The notes beneath the pieces are model-generated. The model saw only the letters and a program-made list of their open reading frames with translations. It did not search any database and was not told where the DNA came from. The position numbers and the translations under genes were made by a program. Shown here in pieces: positions 34,454 through 43,946 of a stretch of DNA of 64,000 bases (the stretch's first letter is position 1; each line of letters starts with the position of its first letter). Source of the stretch: Shewanella piezotolerans WP3 (GTDB lineage: Bacteria > Pseudomonadota > Gammaproteobacteria > Enterobacterales > Shewanellaceae); the NCBI RefSeq assembly GCF_000014885.1, contig NC_011566.1:4896501-4960500 (forward strand), given 5' to 3'.

Positions 34454-35382
34454 TAGCGTGCTCCTTTCGCTGAATTAGCTGACACGGCATGAGTAACTTG
34501 CTCCATACCTTCAAAAAAACCTTCCAGTTTGGCCAGCTCAGCAGGCACAATTGACACATCGGCCTCATCCAGAATTTTACCAATTTGGCTAATGAACTGC
34601 TCTTTTAGTTGCATATTCATCGCTTCATTACCACCATCTTGTGCGAGCGCTGTAGAGACTAATTCCATCCCTTCTGTTTTCGCTTTGGCAATAATGGTGA
34701 TCTCAGCAGCCATACCTTTTGCTTCATTAATACGGCGCTGCTTTTCACCCTCTGACAAGTTAATTGCTTCCTGACGTTCACCTTGCGAAAGGTTGATCAT
34801 CGCCGCTTTTTCGGCATTAGCTAACGTGATTTCAGCACGTTTACTACGCTCAGCTTCCATCTGCTTCTCTAGTGTGTGGATCACCTTTCGAGACGGAGTA
34901 ATGTTCTTTATCTCGTAACGCAGCACTTTGATCCCCCAAGGATCAGAAGCCTTATCAATCTCACGTACAATTGATTCATTTAAGCTATCTCGCTCGGAGA
35001 ACGTTTGACTTAGGCTTAATTTACCAATCTCAGAACGCATAGTTGTTTGTGCAAGGTTAACGGCAGCAAGACGGTAATCCTCAATGCCATAACTGGCTAA
35101 CTTTCCATCCATCACCTTTAGGTATACCAAGCCATCAACCTCAAGCTGGGTATTATCTTTTGAAATACAGCTTTGCGGTGGTACGTCTAAAACTTGTTCA
35201 CGGATCTCATGCTTATAAGCAACTCGATCAAAAAACGGGATCAAAAAATGAAACCCTGGTTGTAATACCACACGAAACTTTCCTAAACGCTCAATCACGT
35301 TGACTTCGCGCATTGGCACAATAAGTAGCAGCTTATAGAGGATGAAAAAAACAAATAGAACAAATATTGTAAATATAAACAT
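34453..35382 (-). CDS. SPFH/stomatin-like membrane protein, paralogue
   Basis: 309 residues from ATG 35382 (GGGAAGGAA upstream); TTG 35400 is an alternative. Same layout as the neighbour: membrane helix, SPFH domain (VIERLGKFRVVLQPGFHF, VPPQSCISKDNTQLEVDGLVY, LAQTTMRSEIG) and a coiled coil with SQGERQEAINLSEGEKQRR. The two genes arose by tandem duplication and probably form hetero-oligomers. A 365-bp repeat element separates it from nfeD, with which it would normally be operonic. Confidence 0.9.
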   Translation of the reverse strand: MFIFTIFVLFVFFILYKLLLIVPMREVNVIERLGKFRVVLQPGFHFLIPFFDRVAYKHEIREQVLDVPPQSCISKDNTQLEVDGLVYLKVMDGKLASYGIEDYRLAAVNLAQTTMRSEIGKLSLSQTFSERDSLNESIVREIDKASDPWGIKVLRYEIKNITPSRKVIHTLEKQMEAERSKRAEITLANAEKAAMINLSQGERQEAINLSEGEKQRRINEAKGMAAEITIIAKAKTEGMELVSTALAQDGGNEAMNMQLKEQFISQIGKILDEADVSIVPAELAKLEGFFEGMEQVTHAVSANSAKGAR

Positions 35383-35416
35383 GTATAGATTCCTTCCCAA
35401 CAGAAAAACAGTGTAA

Positions 35417-35781
35417 TACCAATCGGCATAAGTAGTTGGTCTACTCAGAGTGTTTTTTGGCGAACTAATTCAAGGCGGATAATTGACAGAATGCTTGTTC
35501 CCTTTTGCCTTTATCCAACACCGAAGTAGGAAGCCAAAAACACTCCTTACAGGTGAGTTTTAGCGGCTCTGATACTGCGTTAATGAGCTTGAACGTAGAA
35601 TAACTATGTACTTCACTCACTGCAAACCACATGGCCTAGCATGTTCCTGACATGCTTAAGGCATTCCCTCCATCCCTGGAGGTCAGATGTGGTGAATGTC
35701 ATTAATGCAGGAGCATTTAATGACCTTGCTTCAAAACCGCTAAACTCTCGCTGAGCGACCAAATCTTTATACCGATTGGTA
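35417..35781. repeat. MITE-like repeat, copy A, with a nested insertion
   Basis: Ends are inverted: TACCAATCGGCATAAG on the left, and CTTTATACCGATTGGTA on the right. It matches the 262-bp copies at 49.6, 55.4 and 55.9 kb but is about 100 bp longer because of an extra block at about 35624-35724 containing AGCATGT/ACATGCT and CCTCC/GGAGG hairpins. Flanks are TAA and CAA. It sits between nfeD and the first SPFH gene. Confidence 0.85.
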
Positions 35782-35784
35782 CAA

Positions 35785-36264
35785 CTAGGTATTTGTTAAG
35801 TTTTCAGCTTGCCCAGCTAACGGCTCGACAACTAAGGCGATATTATCTCGACAGATAACTCTTACTTGGCTACCGACAGCGATTTCACTACCATCACCGA
35901 GTGCAGGCCATTCACTTCCCTGAAATTCGATACGACCCGTTTTTTGTGCAGGACCGATTGTTTGCTTGACGATGGCAGATTGATTGAAGAGATCTAACTC
36001 TTCATCGGTATTATCCACATGGGCATCACCACCTACGAGCTTTTGCGTTACCTGCCTAAATAGCAGTAAAAGCACCATGGAAGCGATAAACCAAAGGGTT
36101 AGGCTTTGAACAATACCTTCAACTAAACCCGTCGCTAATGCTCCAGCCACTACCAAACAAGCAGCACCGAGAAGAATCACAATACCACCTGGTAAAATAA
36201 TCTCCGCTAACATCAGAAATAGGCCGATGACAGCCCAGATCAAGATAGGATTTGATAACTCCAT
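35785..36264 (-). CDS. NfeD-like membrane protein (short form)
   Basis: 159 residues: three or four membrane helices (8-70), then a C-terminal OB-fold domain (GPAQKTGRIEFQGSEWPAL, VGSQVRVICRDNIALVVEP), the NfeD1b plan without the protease domain. NfeD partners SPFH proteins, and the two SPFH genes follow downstream. The stop codon lies 4 bases from repeat copy A, which may reduce co-transcription. ATG follows AGGGGGAAAT. Confidence 0.92.
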   Translation of the reverse strand: MELSNPILIWAVIGLFLMLAEIILPGGIVILLGAACLVVAGALATGLVEGIVQSLTLWFIASMVLLLLFRQVTQKLVGGDAHVDNTDEELDLFNQSAIVKQTIGPAQKTGRIEFQGSEWPALGDGSEIAVGSQVRVICRDNIALVVEPLAGQAENLTNT

Positions 36265-36689
36265 ATTTCCCCCTGAAATGAAAGAGTCCAGACAATCACT
36301 ATATCAGCTGTTTGTTTTATTTGCGACATATTATGTCATGATAACTAAAAAGAGCATACAAACAGAGGTTGAGGAATCACCTATGACTCAAACATAAACC
36401 ACTGAATAAATTACACTTAGCAGTAAGCCTTAACAAGACACCTTTTTACACCTCAATCAGTGTAATTACAATCTACAGCAATATATTTACAATCTAACGC
36501 AAAAAATCGTAACAAACTCTTTGAACAATATTCAGTTTCAGCCTATATTCCACGCCATTAAAACGCTTATCGAACCAACGTTTTAAATTGCTCTGCCCCC
36601 TTATAAATGCAATTAAATATAAATCACACCATAGAGTGTATAGATTGCCTAACAATAAGCAGCGCATGCTGCACACAAAAGGTTTTGAG
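36265..36689. other. promoter region of tsx, no gene
   Basis: An AT-rich gap of 425 bases between divergent nfeD and tsx. One near-palindrome, GACATATTATGTC (around 36325-36337), could be an operator. I found no convincing CRP/CytR pair, although nucleoside channel genes are usually controlled so. Confidence 0.35.
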
Positions 36690-37442
36690 ATGAATAAGAA
36701 ATGGTTATGCCTAGCGCTACTCGTCAGCCCAACTGCAATGGCTGACAATATGATTAATTGGTGGGATGCAAGCGTCACAGCGCTATACGGTGATAATTAC
36801 GACTTGGCACCGTCTGACTCACAAACTACTTTCACCTTTGAAACTGCAGGTGACTGGAAGTATGGTGATTGGTTTGCTTTCCAAGATGTTATTTATTTTA
36901 ATGGTAATAATGGTGGTAAAGACAGCACCACTTACGGCGAGATATCGACCCATTTTAGCGCAGGGAAAATTCTAGGTAAAGAGATCGCCATTGGTCCAAT
37001 TAGCGATCTATCTCTCGCGCTCACCTTCGAAGAAGGTGAAGGCCCAGTAAAAAGCTGGCTATATGGTTTAGGTATGGATTTGAATGTCCCCTACTTCAGC
37101 TATTTTCAACTCAATACCTATCGCAGACACGCAACGGGTAGCGATAACATCAGCGATGGTTGGCAGTTAACTCCAGCATTTAGAATGGACTTCCCTGTTG
37201 GTAATTCTAATATCGTATTTGATGGCTTCTTTGATTGGGTATTCGCAACTGATGAAGATGCGTATGAAACCAACTTTCACTTCAACCCACAGCTAAAGTA
37301 TGATCTAGGCGCAGTAGTTTTCGGTGAGCATAAAAAGAATAAACTGTTTGTCGGTATCGAATACGATTACTGGAAGAACAAATATGGTGTCGATGGTATC
37401 GATCAGAACACCTACTCAGTGATTGCAAAATATCACTTCTAA
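36690..37442 (+). CDS. tsx: outer-membrane nucleoside channel, Tsx family
   Basis: 250 residues from ATG 36690; the open frame reaches 36588 but the extra 34 residues spoil the signal peptide. MNKKWLCLALLVSPTAMA is a clean signal sequence. The mature part is an aromatic-rich beta-barrel (INWWDASVTALYG, WFAFQDVIYFNG, VFDGFFDWVF), ending SVIAKYHF with the terminal Phe of outer-membrane proteins. It lets nucleosides cross the outer membrane. Uridine phosphorylase lies convergently next door, a sensible partner. A perfect terminator follows. Confidence 0.9.
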   Translation: MNKKWLCLALLVSPTAMADNMINWWDASVTALYGDNYDLAPSDSQTTFTFETAGDWKYGDWFAFQDVIYFNGNNGGKDSTTYGEISTHFSAGKILGKEIAIGPISDLSLALTFEEGEGPVKSWLYGLGMDLNVPYFSYFQLNTYRRHATGSDNISDGWQLTPAFRMDFPVGNSNIVFDGFFDWVFATDEDAYETNFHFNPQLKYDLGAVVFGEHKKNKLFVGIEYDYWKNKYGVDGIDQNTYSVIAKYHF

Positions 37443-37461
37443 ACCTGTTTGGTACAGATAT

Positions 37462-37488
37462 AAAAAAGGCGCAATATGCGCCTTTTTT
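37462..37488 (+). terminator. rho-independent terminator after tsx
   Basis: AAAAAAGGCGCA, ATA loop, TGCGCCTTTTTT; works in both directions. Confidence 0.92.
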
Positions 37489-37539
37489 CTTAAGTATCTG
37501 AACTCTCTAATAGACCCCTCTTATAGAGAATACTTTCCT

Positions 37540-38298
37540 TTATGCCAACAGCTTTTTAGCAGCAGCTACAACAATAGAAACAGCACTCACTTCTGTTTTC
37601 TTCATCGTCGCTTCATCTGGGATCTCTTGCTGCGTACGGTTCACAATGACGCCCGCTACACACGCTGCACGCCAACCTTGTGAAGCACACATGGTAAATA
37701 GCGTTGAAGACTCCATTTCATAGTTAAGCACACCAAGATCTTGCCACTCTTGCATTGACCCTTTGAACTGACGAGTGATGCGGCCAGAAACCGTATCGTA
37801 ACGCTCTTGCCCTGGGTAGAAGGTGTCAGATGACGCAGTGATACCGATATGAGGCTCTAAACCTGCATCACGGCTCGCTTCAACCATCGCTGTAGTACAT
37901 TCAAAGTTTGCAACCGCCGGAAACTCCATTGGAGCGAAGTGCAAGCTAGCGCCATCTAGACGGACAGAAGCTTGAGTAACAATCACGTCTCCAACATTAA
38001 CCTGTGGCTGAATAGCACCTGTCGTTCCAACACGTAAGAAGGTACGTACACCTAGCTGAGCCAACTCTTCAACAGCGATAGAGGTGGATGGTCCACCGAT
38101 ACCTGTTGAACACACCACAACGGGCTTACCGTCGATATAGGCTAGATAACTGGTATATTCGCGGTGGCTTGCAAGAAATGTCGCGTTCTCCATCAGCTCT
38201 GCAATACGTTTAACTCTTTCTGGATCACCTGGAACGATAGCTAAACTTGCGCCATCGAGCATCTCTTTGGTTAAGCCTAAATGAAATACATCAGACAT
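37540..38298 (-). CDS. udp: uridine phosphorylase
   Basis: 252 residues from ATG 38298, which has AAAGGGG eight bases upstream; the earlier start at 38316 is unnecessary. It phosphorolyses uridine to uracil and ribose-1-phosphate. Family landmarks: VPGDPERVKRIA near 18-29 (phosphate site), STGIGGPSTSIAVEEL near 67-82, RVGTTGAIQ, and NYEMESSTLFTM with the Glu and Met that hold the ribose. Converges on tsx. Confidence 0.94.
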   Translation of the reverse strand: MSDVFHLGLTKEMLDGASLAIVPGDPERVKRIAELMENATFLASHREYTSYLAYIDGKPVVVCSTGIGGPSTSIAVEELAQLGVRTFLRVGTTGAIQPQVNVGDVIVTQASVRLDGASLHFAPMEFPAVANFECTTAMVEASRDAGLEPHIGITASSDTFYPGQERYDTVSGRITRQFKGSMQEWQDLGVLNYEMESSTLFTMCASQGWRAACVAGVIVNRTQQEIPDEATMKKTEVSAVSIVVAAAKKLLA

Positions 38299-38589
38299 TG
38301 TGAAAACCCCTTTCAATTTTGATTATAAAATTCTTAATAAATCGACTTTAACCTAGTATCGATCGCGATAAGGTTAACCTGATCACACTTTTTCCGCCAA
38401 GAGTAAATGAATTGTCGTAATCTAGTTACCAAAACGGTATTGCTAACAATGGTAGAAATATAGCAGTAGTTTGGCAGAGCGCCAGTTGCACTTAAGGTTA
38501 TTTTCCTTAGCAAACAATATGATTAAAAATATATTAAAAACAAATAGTTGAATCTAGAGTCGCAAGTAATTTTGAGTAATAAAGCAAAA

Positions 38590-38605
38590 CATGATCTAAC
38601 TCACA
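38590..38605 (+). promoter_or_regulatory. weak CRP-like site upstream of the ydcH-like gene
   Basis: CATGA-TCTAAC-TCACA has one perfect half-site and the right 6-base spacing of CRP sites, with two mismatches in the other half. The rest of 38299-38674 shows no gene. Confidence 0.3.
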
Positions 38606-38674
38606 AATAGTCCAAATAGAACGCGCTAGTTTAAAGTTGAACCACAAGAAAATATCAGCAAAAGGACAGCCTGC

Positions 38675-38890
38675 ATGTTTCCAGAATATAGAGAATTAAT
38701 AAGCAAACTTAAAACTTCTGATACTCACTTCCAGAAAAAATTTAATAAGCATAATCAGCTCGATGAAGAGATTAAAAATCTGGAACAGCACAGCGCAAGC
38801 GACTATACCCCAGAGGTACACGAACTAAAGCTGCAGAAGCTGCATTTGAAAGAGGAGATCTACGATATTTTGAAAGGTCATTCAGCTTAG
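38675..38890 (+). CDS. YdcH-family (DUF465) small coiled-coil protein
   Basis: 71 residues, highly charged and helical, with the family pattern: F-x-KK-F-x-x-H-x-x-LDEEI, then KLQKLHLKEEIYDIL at the C-terminus. The function of the family is unknown. It follows AAAGGACAG and is ended by a strong terminator. Confidence 0.88.
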   Translation: MFPEYRELISKLKTSDTHFQKKFNKHNQLDEEIKNLEQHSASDYTPEVHELKLQKLHLKEEIYDILKGHSA

Positions 38891-38905
38891 CTAGAGACTA
38901 AAACT

Positions 38906-38930
38906 AAAAAGGCGCTTAACGCGCCTTTTT
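38906..38930 (+). terminator. rho-independent terminator
   Basis: AAAAAGGCGC, TTAAC loop, GCGCCTTTTT; bidirectional, serving the convergent genes on both sides. Confidence 0.9.
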
Positions 38931-38937
38931 TATGAGC

Positions 38938-39396
38938 TTACTTAAGTGCTTCTAACAATGTTTCAGTTGATTCAAAATAACTGATATGAGTGATCTTATT
39001 ATCTGTAAGCTCAATCAACGTCGCTCGGTCTTTTTCAGCGGGTAGCGCCTTGGTGATTTCGCCCTCTCTATCTAATGCCACTCTATAATCAAACTTCTTA
39101 AACTGCGGAATAGCCACAAAGCGAGCAATGAGTGAAGGCATACCACTGATATCTGCTACGTAAGCGAGTGAGTTAGTTTCATAAAGCCCTGGCTCTGCTT
39201 CTAATGCTTCCTGAATAAGGTTGCCGCCATCCATGCTACGGCTAAACAATACTCTAGTAACATTGTGATCAACAGCGTAATCTGCTTCGTATTGATCCTG
39301 CAATTTTAGTGTCTCCAACTGATCGCCAATACCATAAGTATTTGCCCAGACAGAGGTCGCAAACAAACTACATATAACTAGAATAATCGCTTTCAT
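38938..39396 (-). CDS. periplasmic protein, thioredoxin-like fold without CXXC
   Basis: 152 residues from ATG 39396. A signal peptide (MKAIILVICSLFATSVWA) precedes a domain with VTRVLFSRSMDGGNLIQEAL, where a thioredoxin would have its CXXC, then SLAYVADISGMPS and VALDREGEIT. The order of strands and helices suggests the thioredoxin fold but no Cys remains in the mature part. Probably not a redox enzyme; role unknown. Confidence 0.65.
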   Translation of the reverse strand: MKAIILVICSLFATSVWANTYGIGDQLETLKLQDQYEADYAVDHNVTRVLFSRSMDGGNLIQEALEAEPGLYETNSLAYVADISGMPSLIARFVAIPQFKKFDYRVALDREGEITKALPAEKDRATLIELTDNKITHISYFESTETLLEALK

Positions 39397-39593
39397 AGTG
39401 GATCTCACTGATTAGAATTACCTTTGAGAATAACCTATTCTTGTAGCTATCACAGAAGGTTTACAGCAAACCATGATCATCTTCACGGATCGTTATCTGA
39501 CTAGGTAAAAGTTGAAGACAAACTATTTTCAACGTAAATAGCAAGTTACAAAGCAGTTTAACTTCAGTAAGCTGCAAGGTGTATATGTTGCAT

Positions 39594-39857
39594 TATACCC
39601 GTTCTACCTGAAGATGCAGGATTCAGTGGGAGTTCAATGGAATTTAATCAAGGCATGGATTGCCATTAATGGTCGTTCCCTTAGTAAAATCAATAACACA
39701 GAGTAAATTCCATTAAAACCCATCGCAGAAGGCTTTGTGCCTGCACACTTCGTTGTTGCATTAACTTAAAAGGGAATAACCATTTCTACATTAATGCGCC
39801 TAGAATTGAACTGGCACAATGCCTCTGAAACGAGCATCTTTAAGTAGAACGGGTATA
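39594..39857. repeat. second type of MITE-like repeat, 264 bp
   Basis: Inverted ends: TATACCCGTTCTACCTGAAG at 39594 and CTTTAAGTAGAACGGGTATA ending at 39857, matching over about 20 bp with few differences. No open frame inside. It is unrelated to the TACCAATC repeats. It ends 11 bases before the mscS start codon and may supply its promoter. Confidence 0.75.
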
Positions 39858-39868
39858 AGGATCAGGTA

Positions 39869-40705
39869 ATGAATGAACAAGGTTTAGATCAAGAGATAGC
39901 TCAATTACAAAATGCCTATAGCATGATCACTGAGTTTATCGTGCAATATAGCTTTAGTATTTTAGGTGCTGCGCTTATTTTTTTAATAGGCTTATGGGTT
40001 GCAGCTAAAGCGTCCAACCTTGTTACCCGTCTTTTTGAAAAACATGAAATAGACATTACCCTCAGTAATTTCACCAGTAACTTTGTCCGTATCCTAATCA
40101 TCCTATTAGTTGGCGTTATCGCCCTTGGAAAACTTGGGATTAGCGTTACTCCTATGGTTGCCGCGATTGGTGCTGCATCGTTAGGCGCAGGCCTAGCTCT
40201 ACAAGGGATGCTGGCAAACTATGCCGCAGGTATCACTATCATAGTGACTCGCCCTTTCATTGTCGGCAACACTATTGAAGTAAAAGGAGTTAGCGGGCTA
40301 GTTAAGGATATTCATTTAGGAATGACAGTGCTCACCAATGAAGAGGGTGAACAAATAAATGTACCTAATAAACATATAGTGGGTGAGGTATTGCATAACT
40401 CATTTGCGAATAAGCTGGTAGAAACCACGCTCAATATCAGCTATCAAACCGATCCTGAACAGGTTGTAGCAATCCTCAAACGAGTATTAACAGACAGCAC
40501 TCAGGTGAGTGATGGTGAGCATGCACAAGTGGGGATAAACGATTTTAATAGTATAGGTATTGAAATTGGCATTCGTTATTGGGTGGCTACCGAAAGCTAT
40601 TTCCAAGATAAATACCAGACCAACTCCAGCTTAATCAAAGCACTTAGAGAAGCAAACATAGAGATCCCTTGCCCTGTCAGAGAGATCCATATTCAAGCGC
40701 CATAA
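39869..40705 (+). CDS. small-conductance mechanosensitive channel, MscS family
   Basis: 278 residues, the size of E. coli MscS. Three membrane helices; the third is the pore helix with the glycine/alanine pattern (AAIGAASLGAGLALQGMLANYAAG near 100-123), then the beta domain (RPFIVGNTIEVKGVSGLVKDI, INVPNKHIVGEVLHN) and the cytoplasmic vestibule. It opens under membrane tension to release solutes on osmotic downshock. Its ribosome binding site AAGGATCAGG starts at the edge of the repeat upstream. Confidence 0.94.
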   Translation: MNEQGLDQEIAQLQNAYSMITEFIVQYSFSILGAALIFLIGLWVAAKASNLVTRLFEKHEIDITLSNFTSNFVRILIILLVGVIALGKLGISVTPMVAAIGAASLGAGLALQGMLANYAAGITIIVTRPFIVGNTIEVKGVSGLVKDIHLGMTVLTNEEGEQINVPNKHIVGEVLHNSFANKLVETTLNISYQTDPEQVVAILKRVLTDSTQVSDGEHAQVGINDFNSIGIEIGIRYWVATESYFQDKYQTNSSLIKALREANIEIPCPVREIHIQAP

Positions 40706-40722
40706 ACACCGCTATAGCAATA

Positions 40723-41607
40723 CTACAAACCTCGTTGCCACTCTTGTCGCAGTTGAATACGTTCAGGCGTATTCATTGCGGCCTCAACCTGGCTCAATAG
40801 CGCGACTTTATCTTTACCCAACACGCCTTTTAATACTAAGTAATTAGAAGCATGATCAGAACGAAAAATGGTTTTATCTAGTGCTAAATGACTCAGCAAT
40901 AACTGCATCTCTTTAAACAATTGCATCTGATTTGGCAACTGGAAATGCCCATCAAACGCCTCATCCATACGCTGAGTGCCCAGTGGCAGCGTCACCACCA
41001 GCGTTGACAAGAATTCCGGTTGTGCCTCATTCATCAGCTTTGCTGATTGCTGTGCATGCTGCCGTGACAACGACACCCCGCCGAGACCATTTAGAATCAT
41101 TACTGATGACTTGATGCCAGCCGCCTTTATCTTTTGCAGCGCGGCCAATGAGGAAGCAAACGTTTCCCCTTTGTTGATCCGCTTAAGTACTTCATCATCA
41201 CCACTTTCACAGCCGATGTAGAGCAAACTTAATCCTAGTTCTCGCAATCGTTGTAACTGCTCCGGCGTCTTGTTGTTAATATTGCGAGGCAAACAATAGC
41301 TACTGATCCGTGTCACTGATGGTAGGTATTTTTTTATCAGTAGGCAGATCTCTTCCAATCTGGCAAATGGTAGCGTCATGGCATCGCCATCAGCCAAGAA
41401 CACTCTGGATATGTGAGCTTGGGAGCTGGAGACTTTGAGCAGCTCTTGTTCTACTTTATCAATTTTTTGCGCGCGAAAACGCTTCTGGCTGGCAGTGTAC
41501 ATATCGCAGAAGCTGCACTGGTTCCAACTACAACCATTGGTCACCTGCAGAATGAGTGATTTCCACTCCGAAGGAGGTCTAAATACAGGTTCAATATAAT
41601 TTAGCAC
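40723..41607 (-). CDS. radical SAM protein
   Basis: 294 residues, GTG start at 41607. The iron-sulfur motif CSWNQCSFC near 27-35 is the CxxxCxxC of radical SAM enzymes, followed by a GDAMTL block and a TIM-barrel pattern (LLYIGCESGDDEVLKRINKGET). It resembles the HemN/Elp3-related group of uncharacterised proteins (YfkAB-like). No auxiliary cluster motif is visible. Reaction unknown. Confidence 0.85.
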   Translation of the reverse strand: MLNYIEPVFRPPSEWKSLILQVTNGCSWNQCSFCDMYTASQKRFRAQKIDKVEQELLKVSSSQAHISRVFLADGDAMTLPFARLEEICLLIKKYLPSVTRISSYCLPRNINNKTPEQLQRLRELGLSLLYIGCESGDDEVLKRINKGETFASSLAALQKIKAAGIKSSVMILNGLGGVSLSRQHAQQSAKLMNEAQPEFLSTLVVTLPLGTQRMDEAFDGHFQLPNQMQLFKEMQLLLSHLALDKTIFRSDHASNYLVLKGVLGKDKVALLSQVEAAMNTPERIQLRQEWQRGL

Positions 41608-41807
41608 TGCGCGCCTTTGTTGATTGATAAGGGGACATAAAGTTGAACACTTTTACCGCAAAAAAACTATCTTTATTCGCCAATAAAGATCTTCAACCTT
41701 AAATAACAACACTCTTAAACGGGATTAGATTTGAAGTAAACTCAACCCCCTCCCTTAGGAAGATGCCATTAAAGCAAGTTACTTTAGATTAAAACTAGAG
41801 CTTTATG

Positions 41808-42269
41808 CTATGAAGCTTCACGCGTTAGTAGCATATCGAGATGAGGGATCCCATCCTCAAGATACATTTCCGATACGGGCTCAAAACCGAGCTTTTGATA
41901 GAAGCCTTTTAAGTGCTCCTGCCCACCTAACTGAATATTATGCTCGGGCCACTTTTTGGTTGATATCGAAATGGCCTTTTGCATTAAGATATGCGCAACT
42001 CCCCCCCCGCGAACTGCTTCAGAAACAATCACACGGCCAATACTGGCATCTGGGTAACTCACACCTGGCGCTAGCACGCGTGCATAAGCTTGAATGACGC
42101 CTTGCCCATCGACACCTAAAAGGTGTTGGGTTTGGCTATGGCGATCCTTATTGTCCAACTCTGGATAAGGACAGTTTTGCTCAACCACAAACACATCTAC
42201 TCTCAGCTTGAGTAGCTCATACAATTCATCGAGTGTAAGCTCCGAAAAAGCTAGCGATTTCCACAACAA
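41808..42269 (-). CDS. elaA: GNAT acetyltransferase, ElaA family
   Basis: 153 residues, beginning with one of two TTG codons after GGAGAGAG. ElaA signature: LLKLRVDVFVVEQNCPYPELDNKD (residues about 21-44, here in two adjacent blocks), then ASIGRVIVSEAVRGGGVAHILMQKA with the acetyl-CoA binding RGGG, and GQEHLKGFYQKLGFEPV. The acceptor is unknown. Confidence 0.88.
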   Translation of the reverse strand: MLWKSLAFSELTLDELYELLKLRVDVFVVEQNCPYPELDNKDRHSQTQHLLGVDGQGVIQAYARVLAPGVSYPDASIGRVIVSEAVRGGGVAHILMQKAISISTKKWPEHNIQLGGQEHLKGFYQKLGFEPVSEMYLEDGIPHLDMLLTREAS

Positions 42270-42359
42270 AAGTCTCTCTCCATAACAACCAGTATTATCA
42301 GCAGTCTAGCCTCTTAAAATCAACAAATACAGACAATATTAGCTAAGCGAATAGATTGC

Positions 42360-43946
42360 TTAGTTTATAACGGTGGCAGCCGGTTTGCGTATTGATAATA
42401 CCGCCACAACAGCTACCATCAGCAGCGCTGACATAATGAAAAAAACATCATTATATGCCTGGATAGATGCCTGTTTGGCCATGGTTTTTCCCAACAGGGC
42501 AGATGCTTGTAAGCCTGCAGTGACTGGGTCAGAGCCCGACGCTTGCAACATATTAGCTGTTGCCGCTAAATACTCATTAGCCATTGAGCTCACAGCGGGG
42601 ACAGTTTCTTTTATGTGCGCTAAATGGCTCCGACTTAAGTTATCAGTAAGGGTAGCGACTAAAGCAATGCCGACGGCACCGCCAAGGTTACGAATAACAT
42701 TGAGCACTGTGGATGCAGAAGCATTTTCCTCTTTGCGTATATGCGCAGTTGCCAGCATACCAATCGGCACCATAATAAATGGCTGACCAATGGCTCGGAC
42801 TACCATAGAAGCAATTAATTGCGGACCAGCGAAATCAGCAGTCATATGGCAATTCATGTAATAACTCACACCAAACATAAAAAAACCGAACCCTGCTAAA
42901 TAGCGGTCATCAAAACGCTCCATAAGCTTGGGCATAAACGGCAAAATAAGTAGCTGAGGAAATCCCATCCACATCAGTACTTCACCGATCTCTAGCGAGT
43001 TATAATCCTGCACTTGCGATAGGTATAATGGCACCATGTAAATAGATGAAAAAAGGGCCAACCCAAGTAAAAAATAAGCAATGGTAGAAAGCGCAAAATC
43101 TCGATGCCCTAACAGCTTTAAGTTCACTAAGGGGTTGCTTCTTTTCAGCTGTAAATAAACAAAAATAACAATATTTATCGCTGATATAATCGCAAGATCT
43201 CGAATGAAATCTGAGCTAAACCACTCTTTACGACTACCCTCCTCGAGTACCACTTCTAAGCAGCCCATCCCCAATGCCATGGTAATAATACTGCTCATAT
43301 CAACGTTTTTAAGCTCCGGCCAGTTTATCGGCTTTTTAACTAAGCCATATGCCAGCATAGACATTACCAATAATCCCGGCGGTACATTAATATAAAACAG
43401 ATAATGCCAGCTAAATTGCTCAGTTAACCAACCACCCAATGTGGGGCCTATTGAAGGGGCAAAAGTGGCTGTCACGCCAAATAGTGCCATCCCCACTGCG
43501 CGCTTATCATCCGGAAGATATTCAAGGATCAGTCTAAACGCCATCGGAATGAGTGCGCCACCAAAGAAGCCTTGCATCGCCCTAAAGGCGATCATCGATT
43601 CCAAATTCCATGCGATTGAACAAAGCAGAGAAGCAACAATGAAAATAGCGCTATTCCATAACATATAGCGTCTAATATCTAGGCCTTTACTTAACCAGCC
43701 AGAGAGCGGAATAGCGATCATCTCCGCGACTAAGTAAGCTGTCGCAATCCATGAGCCTTCCTCTAATGTAGCCCCTAAACCACCTTGGATCTCCTTCATC
43801 GACGCATTAGTGATCTGGATATCTAAAATCGCCATAAAGGCACCGATCAGGCCGCCAAAAACGGCTATCCAAGCACGGTTACTGCCACGTTCTACCTGCT
43901 CATAGGCGGGGGCACTGGCTTGTTGAGATTGCTGCAAAACTGACAT
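42360..43946 (-). CDS. MFS drug exporter, DHA2 (EmrB-like)
   Basis: 528 residues with 14 predicted membrane helices, the DHA2 plan. Motif A-like GWLSKGLDIRRYM near 81-93 and motif C-like GPTLGGWLTEQFSWHYLFYINVP (about 165-190) are present. Its ATG overlaps the stop of the adaptor gene (TAATG). Together with the adaptor it pumps drugs or toxic organics through a TolC-like channel. Confidence 0.93.
   Translation of the reverse strand: MSVLQQSQQASAPAYEQVERGSNRAWIAVFGGLIGAFMAILDIQITNASMKEIQGGLGATLEEGSWIATAYLVAEMIAIPLSGWLSKGLDIRRYMLWNSAIFIVASLLCSIAWNLESMIAFRAMQGFFGGALIPMAFRLILEYLPDDKRAVGMALFGVTATFAPSIGPTLGGWLTEQFSWHYLFYINVPPGLLVMSMLAYGLVKKPINWPELKNVDMSSIITMALGMGCLEVVLEEGSRKEWFSSDFIRDLAIISAINIVIFVYLQLKRSNPLVNLKLLGHRDFALSTIAYFLLGLALFSSIYMVPLYLSQVQDYNSLEIGEVLMWMGFPQLLILPFMPKLMERFDDRYLAGFGFFMFGVSYYMNCHMTADFAGPQLIASMVVRAIGQPFIMVPIGMLATAHIRKEENASASTVLNVIRNLGGAVGIALVATLTDNLSRSHLAHIKETVPAVSSMANEYLAATANMLQASGSDPVTAGLQASALLGKTMAKQASIQAYNDVFFIMSALLMVAVVAVLSIRKPAATVIN

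Noticed and set aside
36565..36635. CRP site upstream of tsx
   Set aside because: The half-sites TGCAA and TCACA are separated by 11 bases; CRP needs 6.
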